Shown here in pieces: positions 35,001 through 47,065 of a stretch of 64,000 nucleotides of DNA. A program made the translations under genes and the position numbers. Every line of letters begins with the position of its first letter. Positions within the stretch are counted from its first letter, which is position 1. Below the pieces are notes generated by a model. It ran no database searches and was not told the DNA's origin. It saw only the letters and a list, made by a program, of their open reading frames with translations. Origin of the DNA: Eulemur rufifrons (taxonomy: Eukaryota > Chordata > Mammalia > Primates > Lemuridae); assembly GCF_041146395.1 (NCBI RefSeq), contig NC_091009.1:2165001-2229000 (forward strand). The letters run 5' to 3'.

Positions 35001-38000
35001 AATTAGTAGCTGGAGGCTACGGTGTTTTTTTTTTTTTTTTCATGTGGGGTCGGTGTGGATGTGTTGGTCAGGACCTGTGTCAGTTCGCTGGTTTGTTTTT
35101 ATTATCCCCAGAGAGGAGAAGTGGGTATTAGTATGGCAGGTGAAAACTGCGGATCTCTTTCAGAGAATTAAACCTGGCTGGTTCCAAGAAGTATGCTGGA
35201 GAGTTTTCAAATTAACCAGTACGTTGAAAATTATTTGCAGGTGATCAGCGTTTCACCATAATTGTGATAACGTTTGTATGTGCCTCCTGAAACCCAATAA
35301 GGATGCGACGGACATAACTATGCTGAGGCGTAGCTGACTTGGTGTTGCCTATTTTTGTTAGTGGAGACAGACAAGAAGCCATTCTTCTAAGTATTATCCC
35401 ACCACCATTTTTCCATTTTTTTAAAATGCAGGGAAATTTTGCAAATTGGCCTTATAATTAGTAGCTGGAGGGTACGGTTTTTTTTTTGTGTGGTCGATGT
35501 GGATGGTGGGGTCAGGCCCTCTGTCAATTCGCTGGTTAGTTTTTATTATCCCCAGAGAGGAGAAGTGGGCATGTGTTTGGCAGGTGAAAAGGGCCGATTC
35601 TGTTTCAGAGAATTAACGATGATCCCCATGGTCATCCCGTTCCTTTAATAATCCTTTACTTCATCAGCTGGAAATCCACCATGGTTCTATATACTCCTCT
35701 TTGCGTGGGAACAGGTAACTGGCTTGTTCCAAGAAGTATGCCGCAGAGCTTTTCAATTAACCACTACGTTGAAAATTATTTGCAGGTGTTCAGCGTTTCA
35801 CCATAATTGTGATAACGTTTGCTTGTGCCTCCTGAAACACAAGAAGGCTGCAACGGACATAACTCTACTGAGGAGTAGCTGACTTGGTGTTGCCTATTTT
35901 TGTTAGTGGAGACTGACAAGAAGCCATTCTTCTAAGTATCATCCCAGAACCATTTTTTCATTGTTTTAAAATGCAGGGAAATTTTGCAAGTTAGCATTAT
36001 AATTAGTAGCTGGAGGGTACGGTTTTATTTTTTTGTGTGGTCGATGTGGATGGGGGGGTCAGGCCCTCTGTCAGTTCTCTGGTTAGTTTTTATTATCCCC
36101 AGAGAGGAGAAGTGGGCACGTGTTTGGCAGGTGAAAAGGGCGGATTCTGTTTCAGAGAATTAACGATGATCCCCATGGTCATCCCGTTCCTTTAATAATC
36201 CTTTACTTCATCAGCTGGAAATCCACCATTGTTCTATATACTCCTCTTTGCGTGGGAACAGGTAACTGGCTTGTTCCAAGAAGTATGCCGCAGAGCTTTT
36301 CAATTAACCACTACGTTGAAAATTATTTGCAGGTGTTCAGCGTTTCACCATAATTGTGATAACGTTTGTTTGTGCCTCCTGAAACCCAAGAAGGCTGCGA
36401 CGGACATAACTATGCTGAGGCGTAGCTGACTTGGTTTTGCCTATTTTTGTTAGTGGAGACTGACAACAAGCCATTCTTCTAAGTATTATCCCACCATCAT
36501 TTCTCCATTGTTTAAAAATGCAGGGAAATTTTGCAAATAGGCATTATAATTAGTAGCTGGAGGGTACTTTTTTTTTTGTGGGGTCGGTCAGGATGGGTGT
36601 TCAGGCCCTCTGTCAGATCGCTGGTTTGTTTTTATTATCCCCAGAGAAGAGTATTGGGCATGTGTTTGTCAGGTGAAAAGTGCGGATTCTGTTTCAGAGA
36701 ATTAAACAGGATCCGCATGGTCATCTTATTCCTTTAAGAATCCTTTGCTTCATGAGCTGGGATTCCACCATGTTTCTATATACTCCTCTATGCGTGGGCA
36801 CAGGTACCTGGCTTGTTCCAAGAAGTATGCTGGAGAGTTTTCAAATTAACCAGTAGGTTGAAAATTATTTGCAGGTTTCAGCGTTTCACCATAATTTTGC
36901 TAACGTTTGTATGTGCCTCCTGAAACCCAAGAAGGCTGCGACGGACATAACTATGCTGAGGAGTAGCTGACTTGGAGTTGCCTGTTTTTGTTAGTGGAGA
37001 CAGACAAGAAGCCATTCTTCTAAGTATCATCCCACCACCATTTTTCCATTGTTTTAAAATGCACGGAAATTTTGCAACTTAGCATTTTAATTAGTAGCTG
37101 GAGGGTACAGTTTTTTTTTTGTTTGTGGTCGATGTGGATGGGTGGGTCAGGCTCTGTGTCAGTTCGCTGGTTAGTTTTTATTATCCCCAGAGAGGAGAAG
37201 TGGGCATGTGTTTGGCAGGTGAAAAGGGCGGATTCTGTTTCAGAGAATTGACGATGATCCCCATGGTCATCCCGTTCCTTTAATAATCCTTTACTTCATC
37301 TGCTGGAAATCCACCATGGTTCTATATACTCCTCTTTGCGTGGGAACAGGTAACTGGCTTGTTCCAAGAAGTATGCCGCAGAGCTTTTCAATTAACCACT
37401 ACGTTGAAAACTATTTGCAGGTGTTCAGCGTTTCACCATAATTGTGATAACGTTTGTTTGTGCCTCCTGAAACCCAAGAAGGCTGCGATGGACATAACTA
37501 TGCTGAGGAGTAGCTGACTTGATGTTGCCTATTTTTGTTAGTGGAGACAGACAAGAAGCCAATCTTCTAAGTATCATCCCACCACCATTTTTCCATTGTT
37601 TTAAAATGCAGGGAAATTTTGCAAGTTAGCATTATAATTAGTAGCTGGAGGGTACGGTTTTTTTTTTTTGTTTTGTGGTCGATGTGGATGGGTGTTCAGG
37701 CCCTCTGTCAGTTCGCTGGTTAGTTTTTATTATCCCCAGAGAGGAGAAGTGGGCATGTGTTTGGCAGGTGAAAAGGGCGGATTCTCTTTCAGAGAATTGA
37801 CGATGATCCCCATGGTCATCCCATTCCTTTAATAATCCTTTACTTCATCAGCTGGAAATTCACCATGTTTCTATATACTCCTCTTTGCGTGGGAACAGGT
37901 AACTGGCTTGTTCCAAGAAGTATGCCGCAGAGCTTTTCAATTAACCACTACGTTGAAAATTATTTGCAGGTGTTCAGCGTTTCACCATAATTGTGATAAC

Positions 38001-39265
38001 GTTTGTTTCTGCCTCCTGAAACCCAAGAAGGCTGCGACGGACATAACTATGCTGAGGAGTAGCTGACTTGGTGTTGCCTATTTTTGTTAATGGAGACAGA
38101 CAAGAAGCCATTCTTCTAAGTATCATCCCACCACCATTTTTCCATTGTTTTAAAATGCAGGGAAATTTTGCAAGTTAGCATTATAATTAGTAGCTGGAGG
38201 GTACGGGTTTTTTTTGTGCGTAGTCGATATGGATGGGGGGGTGAGGCCCTCTGTCAGTTCGCTGGTTAGTTTTTATTATCCCCAGAGAGGAGAAGTGGGC
38301 ATGTGTTTGGCAGGTGAAAAGGGCGGATTCTGTTTCAGAGAATTAAACAGGATCCGAATGGTCATCCCGTTCCTTTAATAATCCTTTACTTCATCAGCTG
38401 GAAATCCACCATGGTTCTATATACTCCTCTTTGCGTGGGAACAGGTAACTGGCTTGTTCCAAGAAGTATGCCGCAGAGCTTTTCAATTAACCACTACGTT
38501 GAAAATTATTTGCAGGTGTTCAGCGTTTCACCATAATTGTGATAACGTTTGTTTGTGCCTCCTGAAACCAAAGAAGGCTGCGACAGACATAACTATGCTG
38601 AGGAGTAGCTGACTTGGTGTTGCCTATTTTTGTTAGTGGAGACTGACAAGAAGCCATTCTTCTAAGTATCATCCCACCACCATTTTTCCATTGTTTTAAA
38701 ATGCAGGGAAATTTTGCAAGTTAGCATTATAATTAGTGGCTGGAGGGTACGGTTTTTTTTTGTTTTGTTTTGTGGTCGATGTGGATGGGTGTTCAGGCCC
38801 TCTGTCAGTTCGCTGGTTAGTTTTTATTATCCCCAGAGAGGAGAAGTGGGCATGTGTTTGGCAGGTGAAAAGGGCGGATTCTGTTCAGAGAATTAACGAT
38901 AATCCCCATGGTCATCCCGTTCCTTTAATAATCCTTAACTTCATCAGCTGGAAATCCACCATGGTTCTATATACTCCTCTTTGCGTGGGAACAGGTAACT
39001 GGCTTGTTCCAAGAAGTATGCCGCAGAGCTTTTCAATTAACCACTACGTTGAAAATTATTTGCAGGTATTCAGCATTTCACCATAATTGTGATAACGTTT
39101 GTTTGTGCCTCCTGAAACCCAAGAAGGCTGCGACGGACATAACTATGATGAGGAGTAGCTGACTTGGTGTTGCCTCTTTTTGTTAGTGGAGACAGACAAG
39201 AAGCCATTCTTCTAAGTATCATCCCACCACCATTTTTCGATTGTTTTAAAAGGCTGGGAAATTTT
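29051..39265. repeat. Satellite A array, subfamily 2, right of the provirus
   Basis: About 18 further head-to-tail monomers of about 546 bp (landmark 'ccaccatg' at about 29213, 29758, 30307 and onward to 38959). They are closely alike. Two common variants alternate: one with 'aacgatgatccccatgg' and 'ctttaataatcc', the other with 'aaacaggatccgcatgg'. At about 35174 one monomer lacks about 130 bp between 'gaattaaac' and 'ctggctggttcc'. The last monomer stops within 'gggaaatttt' at about 39265. No gene is present; the 60-116-codon frames here are copies of the same repeat shadow. Confidence 0.93.
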
Positions 39266-39520
39266 AAAATTTTAAACCCTTAACCCTAACCCTAACCCTA
39301 ACCCTAACCTTAACCCTAACCCTAACCGACCACCATTTTTCAGGGAAATTTTAAAATTTTAAATTTTAAACCCTTAACCCTTAACACTTAAACCTTAAAA
39401 TTTTAAAATTTTAAACCATTAACCCTAACCCTTACCCTAACCTTAACCCTAACCCTAACCCGCCACCATTTTTCCATTGTTTTAAAACGCAGGGAAATTT
39501 TAAAATTTTAAACCCTTAAC
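39227..39520. repeat. Satellite A / telomere-type composite junction, three units
   Basis: A short satellite A piece from 'ccaccattttt' to 'gggaaatttt' is followed by an A/T palindromic stretch ('aaaattttaaa') and CCCTAA-type repeat. The pattern then starts again: satellite pieces begin at about 39227, 39330 and 39462, and each ends in the same place before the telomere-type part. Near-pure CCCTAA repeats lie at 39276-39325 and about 39512-39540. Confidence 0.9.
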
Positions 39521-39944
39521 CCTAACCCTAACCCTAACCGTAATGCTAACCTCTAAACGTAACCCTAACCGTGACCAGTAAACCTAACCCTAACCTCTAA
39601 CACAAACCATAGCACATAACTCTAACCCTAAAACTAACCCTAACCCTAACCCTAAACCTAAACCCTAACTCTTAACCTTAACACTAAGCGTTAACTCTCA
39701 CGCTAACCTTTAATCCTAACCCTAATCCTAATCTTCAACCCTAAACCTAACACTTAACCCTAACCCTGTACCAAACTCTAACCCCTCATCTTAACCCTAA
39801 CCGTAAACCTCAACCCTAAACCAAAGTGTAACCGTTAAACCTAAGAGTAACCTTTAACCCTAACCCTATTCCCTAACCCTAAGCCCTCACCCTAACCCTA
39901 AACTTCATCCTTAACCCTAACCAGAATCCTAACCCTAAATCTAA

Positions 39945-40150
39945 TTCTCAGACTTCTGGCTTTCTTAGAGTTTAGAAAGCCTGCAATCCTCCCATGCCAT
40001 GCATGAAAGGAGGCTCTACCACTGTGTCCTGCATGAAACCCACGGGCCCATACCCAGAGTATGATAGAGTGGGTTCCCGGGTACAATCCCAGCCCCCTAA
40101 ACTCCCCCCGCCCGCCTAATGCAGACAGGGCCCGTGCGCTAAGCATAAAC
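39945..40150. repeat. Island A1 in telomere-type DNA
   Basis: About 200 bp of non-telomeric, GC-richer sequence starting 'ttctcagacttct'. It contains 'catgccatgcatgaaagg', 'tcctgcatgaaaccca', 'gtgggttcccgg' and a C-rich stretch, ending near 'acagggcccgtgcgctaag'. Copies A2 and A3 are near-identical. Confidence 0.85.
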
Positions 40151-41821
40151 AATACCTTTAACAGATAACCCAAATCCTGAACATAACACCCAACCCTGTT
40201 CCTATTTCTCACCTTAATATGTAAACCTCACCGTGCGCCTAACTTTAACCTCTTATCCTAACGTTAATGCATAACCGATTTCCTGAGAACAACCCCTATC
40301 CCATAATTCTAACCCTATCTCCTAGTCATCACTGTGACACCTAATCCCTAACCCTAATTCTAAACCGCTAACGCTAACCGTAACCCTACCTACAACCCTA
40401 ACACTGACAGTAATCCTTACTTCTAACCCCAACGCTATGCCTAACAAAAACCCTAACCCTTGACCCTAACCCTTCACCCTAACCCCTAAGCCTTACCCTA
40501 ACCCTTAACCCTAATCCTAATCCTAACCATTAAACCTAACCCTAGCTCTTAAAGCTAACCCTAAACCTTACCCTCACGACTAGACCTAACCCTGACACTA
40601 ACCTAACACCTAATCCTAACCGGAACCCCTAAAGCTAACCGTGAACCCTATCCCTAACCCTAGCAGTCAACTTTAACCCTAAACCTAAGCCCAACCCGTA
40701 ACCCTAATCCTATCCTTTTACCCTAAAACTAACCCCTAAACCTAACCCCTATACCTCACCCTAACTCTAACCCCAATCCTAATTCTAACCATACCCCTTC
40801 ATAATACACTAACTCCTAACCGCTAACCCTAACACTAACCAAAAACCCTAATCACTAATCCCTAACCCTAACGCTTAACCTTTACCCTAACCGTTAACCC
40901 TCACCCTAAATCTTAACACTGACCCTAACCTTAACCTTTAACTCTAAGCCTAACCCTTAACCCTACAGTAAGGAAAACCCTTAATGCTAATGGGATCCCT
41001 TATCCCTAACCCTAACACTACAGCTAAAATAACCCTAACCTTGGATCCTTAAACCTAACCCCTAACACTTACTTTAACCCCAAACCCTAACCCTAATCCT
41101 AAGCATTAAACCTAACACTATCTCTTAACCCTAATGCTAGCCCTTACCCTAACGCCTAGATCTAACCCTAAATCTAACCTACCGCCTAATCCTAACCTTA
41201 AGCCCTAATGCTAACACTAACCCTGAACCCTAAACCTACCCGGAACCGTTAACACTAACCCTATCCGTGAACCTTAACCCTGACCCTAACCATTACCTGC
41301 ACCCAAGCATTTAACCCTGACCCTAACCCTTATCCTTAATGCTAACCCTAACACTAAACCCTAACCCTAAGCCGAACACTTATCCCTAATCCTATCCCTT
41401 AACCCTAACCCTAACCCTAATGCTACCCCCTAAACGTAACCCTAACCGTGACCAGTAAACCTAACAATAACCTCTAACACAAACCATAGCACATAACTCT
41501 AACCCTAAAACTAACCCTAACCCTAAACCTAACCCTAAACCCTAACTCTTAACCTTAACCCTAAGCGTTAACTCTCACGCTAACCTTTAATCCTAACCCT
41601 AATCCTAATCTTCAACCCTAAACCTAACACTTAACCCTAACCCTGTACCAAACCCTAACCCCTCATCTTAACCCTAACCTTAAATCTCAACCCTAAACCA
41701 AAGTGTAACCGTTAAATCTAAGAGTAACCTTTAACCCTAACCGTAATCCCTAAGCCTAAGCCCTCACCCTAACACTAAACTTCATCCTTAACCCTAACCA
41801 TAACCCTAACCCTAAATCTAA

Positions 41822-42010
41822 TTCTCAGACTTCTTGCTTTCTTGGAGTTTAGAAAGCCTGCAATCCTCCCACGCCATGCGTGAAAGAGGGCTCTGCAACA
41901 GTGTCCTGCATGAAACCCAGAGGCCCATACAGTGCGTGCGGTAGAGTGGGTTCCCAGCGACCATCACAGACACCTAACTTTGCCTCCTAGGGCATACAGG
42001 GCCCGTGCCC
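41822..42010. repeat. Island B1
   Basis: Same start as A1 and the same core (catgcgtgaaag, tcctgcatgaaaccca). Its second half differs: 'agcgaccatcacagacacc' and 'tttgcctcctagggcatac'. Returns as B2 at 45350. Confidence 0.83.
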
Positions 42011-42783
42011 TAAGCATAAACCCTACCCCTCACCCATATGCCTAACCCACAACATAACACCTAACCCTGATCCTACTGCTCACCTTAACAGGTAAACCTC
42101 ACCATAACCCTAACTTTAACCCCATATCTTAACGTTAATGCATGACACCCTGAGAACAAGCCCTATACCGTCATTATAACCCTAACTCCTAGCTATAACC
42201 GTAACACCTAATCCCTAATTCTGAAACGCCAACCCTAACCTTAACCCGACCAACAACACTAACACTAACGCTAACCCCTTACCCTAACCCTACGCCTAAA
42301 AGTAACCCCAACCGTCGATCCTTCGTCATAACCCCTAACCTTAACCCTAACCCTTAACCCTATTCCCAATCCTAACCATTAAACAGAACCCTAACTCTTA
42401 ACCCTAACCCTAACCTTTACCCTAATGCCTAGAGATCTAACCCCAACACTGACCTACAGTTAACACTAACCCCAAACCCTAATGCTAACCTTAAACCTGA
42501 ACCAAGCTCCTAACCCTTAACCCTAACACTATTCCTAACCCCTAAGCCTAACCCCAACTGTTAACCCTCTAACCCTCACCCTGAATCCTAACCCTATCCC
42601 TTAAACCTAACCCCTAACCCTAACGCTAACTCCAACCCTAAACCTTACCCTGACCCCCTAACCCAGACTTAACACCTTACCCCTAACACTAATTCTAACC
42701 CTAACCACTAATCCCTAGCACCTAACCCTGACTCGAAACCTAACCCCTAACACGAAAAACCCTAACCCCAACCCCAACCCTAA

Positions 42784-42970
42784 TTCTCACACTACTTCCA
42801 TTCCCAGAGTCAAGCAAGCCTACAATACAGCCATGCCATGTGTGAGATGAGGCTCCGCCTGAGTCCTGCATGTAGGTCCTCTCCCAAGGCCCAGGGAATG
42901 ATGTTGTGCTTTCGTGGTGACTCCGACCGCACCCCTCTCACCGTAGATTAACCAGGTCCTGTGCCCTTAA
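42784..42970. repeat. Island C1
   Basis: Starts 'ttctcacactacttcc' and keeps the 'catgccatgtgtgagatg' and 'gtcctgcatg' core, then a distinct end with 'gggaatgatgttgtgc' and 'accaggtcctgtgccc'. Returns as C2 at 46311. Confidence 0.82.
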
Positions 42971-43485
42971 ACTGACCGCTAAAGCTAAGCCCTACCACCA
43001 ACGCTAACCCCTGACCCTGAACCTAAGCCCCGAGCCTAAAGCCCAACATTAACTCTAGACCCTTACCCTAAACCTAATCCCTAACCCTAATGCTAACCCC
43101 TAAACCCAACCCTAACCGGGAACAGTAAGCCTAACCCTAACCCCTAACACAAACCATAGCACATAACTCTAAACCTAAATCTAACCCTAAGCCTAACCGT
43201 AAACCCTAACTCTTAACCTTAACCCTAAGCGTTAACTCTCACGCTAACCTTTAATCCTAACCCTAATCCTAATCTTCAACCCTAAACCTAACACTTAACC
43301 CTAAACGTCTACCAAACCCTAACCCCTCATCTTAACCCTAACCGTAAACCTCAACCCTAAACCGAACTGTAACCGTTAAATCTAAGAGTAACCTTTAACC
43401 CTAACCCTAATCCCTAACCTTAAGCCCTCACCCTAACACTAAACTTCATCCTTAACCCTAACCATAATCCTAACCCTAAATCTAA

Positions 43486-43690
43486 TTCTCAGACTTCTTG
43501 CTTTCTTAGAGTTTAGAAAGCCTGCAATCCTCCCATGCCATGCGTGACAGGAGGCTCTACCACTGTGTCCTGCATGAAACCCACGGGCCCATACCCAGAG
43601 TATGATAGAGTGGGTTCCCGGGTACAATCCCAGCCCCCTAAACTCCCCCCGCCCGCCTAATGCAGACAGGGCCCGTGCGCTAAGCATAAA
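43486..43690. repeat. Island A2
   Basis: Second copy of island A, 3541 bp after A1 and almost identical to it. Confidence 0.84.
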
Positions 43691-45349
43691 CAATACCTTT
43701 AACAGATAACCCTAACCCTGAACATAACACCCAACCCTGTTCCTATTTCTCCCCTTAACACGTAAACCTCACCGTGCGCCTTACTTTAACCTCTTATCCT
43801 AACGTTAATGCATAACCCATTTCCTGAGAACAACCCCTATCCCATAATTCTAACCCTATCTCCTAGTCATCACTGTGACACCTAATCCCTAACCCTAATT
43901 CTAAACCGCTAAGCCTAACCGTAACCCTACCTACATCCCTAACACTGACAGGAACCCTTACTTCTAACCCCAACGCTATGCCTAACAAAAACCCTAACCC
44001 TTGACCCTAACCCTTCACCCTAACCCCTAAGCCTTACCCTAACCCTTAACCCTAATCCTATTCCTAACCATTAAACCTAACCCTAGCTCTTGAAGCTAAG
44101 CCTAAACCTTACCCTCACGACTAGACCTAACCCTGACACTAACCTAACACCTAACCCTAACCAGAACCCTTAAAGCTAACCCTGAACCCTATCCCTAACC
44201 CTAGCAGTCAACTTTAACCCTAAACCTAAGCCCAACCCATAACCCTAATCCTATCCTTTTACCCTAAAACTAACCCCTAACCCTAACCCTAACCCTAACC
44301 CTAACCCCAATCCTAATTCTAACCATACGCCTTCATAAAACACGAACTCCTAACCTCTAACCCTAACACTAACCAAAAACCCTAATCACTAATCCGTAAC
44401 CCTAACGCTTAACCTTTACCCTAACCGTTAACCCTCACCCTAATTCTTAACACTGACCCTAACCTTAATCTTTAACTCTAAGCCTAACCCTTAACCCTAC
44501 AGTAAGGAAGACCCTTAATGCTAATGGGATCCCTTTTCCCTAACCCTAACACTACAGCTAACAATAACCCTAACCTTTGATCCTTAAACCTAACCCCTAA
44601 CACTTACTTTAACCCCAAACCCTAACCCTAATCCTAAGCATTAAACCTAACCCTATCTCTAACCCTAACGCTAGCCCTTACCCTAACGCCTAGATCTAAC
44701 CCTAAATCTAACCTCCCGCCTATTCCTAACCTTAAACCCTAATGCTAACGCTAACCCTGAACCCTAAACCTACCCGTAACCCTTAACACTAACCCTATCC
44801 GTGAACCTTAACCCTGACCCTAACCATTACCCGCACCCAAGCATTTAACCCTGACCCTAACCCTAATCCTTAATGATAACCCTAACACTAAACCCTAACC
44901 CTAAGTCCAACACTTAACCCTAATCCTATCCCTTAACCCTAACCCTAATGCTAACCCCTAAACGTAACTCTAACCGTGAACAGTAAACCTAACCCTAACC
45001 TCTAACACAAAGCATAGCACATAACTCTAAACCTAAAACTAACCCTAACCCTAACCCTAACCCTAAACCCTAACTCTTAACCTTAACCCTAAGCGTTAAC
45101 TCTCACGCTAACCTTTAATCCTAACCCTAATCCTAATCTTCAACCCTAAACCTAACACTTAACCCTAAACCTCTACCAAACCCTAACCCCTCATCTTAAC
45201 CCTAACCTTAAACCTCAACCCTAAACCAAAGTGTAACCGTTAAATCTAAGAGTAACCTTTAACCCTAACCGTAATCCCTAAGCCTAAGCCCTCACCCTAA
45301 CACTAAACTTCATCCTTAACCCTAACCGTAACCCTAACCCTAAATCTAA

Positions 45350-45545
45350 TTCTCAGACTTCTTGCTTTCTTAGAGTTTGAAAGCGTGCAATCCTCCCACG
45401 CCATGCGTGAAAGGAGGCTCTTCCACAGTGTCCTGCATGAAACCCAGAGGCCCATACACTGCGTGCGGTAGAGTGGGTTCCCAGCGACCATCACAGACAC
45501 CTAACTTTGCCTCCTAGGGCATACAGGGCCCGTGCCCTAAGCATA
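45350..45545. repeat. Island B2
   Basis: Second copy of island B, 3528 bp after B1. It is the best guide to the pre-insertion state of island B3, which L1 number 2 interrupts. Confidence 0.83.
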
Positions 45546-46310
45546 AACCCTACCCCTCACCCATAAGCCTAACCCACAACATAACACCTAACCCTGATCC
45601 TACTGCTCACCTTAACAGGTAAACCTCACCATAACCCTAACTTTAACCCCATATCTTAACGTTAATGCATGACACCCTGAGAACAAGCCCTATACCGTCA
45701 TTATAACCCTAACTCCTAGCTATAACCGTAACACCTAATCCCTAATTCTGAAGCGCCAACCCTAACCTTAACCCGACCGACAACACTAACACTAACCCTA
45801 ACCCCTTACCCTAACCCTACGCCTAATAGTAACCCTAACCGTTGATCCTTCGTCATAACCCCTAACCTTAACCCTAACCCTTAACCCTATTCCCAATCCT
45901 AACCATTAAACAGAACTCTAACTCTTAACCCTAACCCTAACCTTTACCCTAATGCCTAGAGATCTAACCCCAACACTGACCTACAGTTAACACTAACCCC
46001 AACCCCTAATGCTAACCTTAAACCTGAACCAAGCTCCTAACCCTTAACCCTAACACTATCCCTAACCCCTAAGCCTAACCCCAACTGTTAACCCTCTAAC
46101 CCTCACCCTGAATCCTAACCCTATCCCTTAACCCTAACCCCTAACCCTAACGCTAACTCCAACCCTAAACCTTACCCTGGCCCCCTAACCCAGACTTAAC
46201 ACCTTACCCCTAACACTAACTCTAACCCTAACCACTAATCCCTAGCACCTAACCCTGACTCAAAACCTAACCCCTAACACGAAAAACCCTAACCCCAACC
46301 CCAACCCTAA

Positions 46311-46500
46311 TTCTCACACTACTTCCATTCCCAGAGTCAAGCAAGTCTACAATACATCCATGCCATGTGTGAGATGAGGCTGCGCCTGAGTCCTGCATGT
46401 AGGTCCTCTCCCAAGGCCCAGGGAATGATGTTGTGCTTTCGTGGTGACTCCGACCGCATCCCTCTCACCGTAGATTAACCAGGTCCTGTGCCCTTAAACT
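46311..46500. repeat. Island C2
   Basis: Second copy of island C, 3527 bp after C1, with few differences. The following spacer is about 151 bp shorter than after C1. Confidence 0.82.
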
Positions 46501-46861
46501 GACCGCTAAAGCTAAGCCCTACCAACAACGCTAACCCCTGACACTGAACCTAAGCCCCGAGCCTAAAGCCCAACATTAACTCTAGACCCTTACCCTAAAC
46601 CTAATCCCTAACCCTAATGCTAACCCCTAAACCCAACCCTAATCCTAATCTTCAACCCTAAACCTAACACTTAACCCTAAACGTCTACCAAACCCTAACC
46701 CCTCATCTTAACCCTAACCGTAAACCTCAACCCTAAACCGAACTGTAACCGTTAAACCTAAGAGTAACCTTTAACCCTAACCCTAATCCCTAACCTTAAG
46801 CCCTCATCCTAACACTAAACTTCATCCTTAACCCTAACCATAATGCTAACCCTAAATCTAA

Positions 46862-47065
46862 TTCTCAGACTTCTTTCTTTCTTAGAGTTTAGAAAGCCTG
46901 CCATCCTCCCATGCCATGCGTGACAGGAGGCTCTACCACTGTGTCCTGCATGAAACCCACGGGCCCATACCCAGAGTATGATAGAGTGGATTCCCGAGTA
47001 CAATCCCAGCCCCCTAAACTCCCCCCGCCCGCCCAATGAAGACAGGGCCCGTGCGCTAAGCATAA
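46862..47065. repeat. Island A3
   Basis: Third copy of island A; closer than expected to C2 because of the 151-bp spacer deletion. Confidence 0.83.

Noticed and set aside
6880..39140. Dozens of 60-130-codon open frames in satellite A, many sharing a similar peptide
   Set aside because: They recur once per monomer in the same phase and break freely with indels. They follow from the repeat and not from coding selection.
6705..39265. CENP-B box in satellite A
   Set aside because: In the monomers I read I found no match to the TTCG-N4-A-N2-CGGG core. A full scan was not possible by eye.
39266..39330. A functional telomere
   Set aside because: Only about 50 bp are near-pure repeat, it is flanked by satellite on the side where the end should be, and the rest is heavily degenerate. 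It is an interstitial, decayed block.
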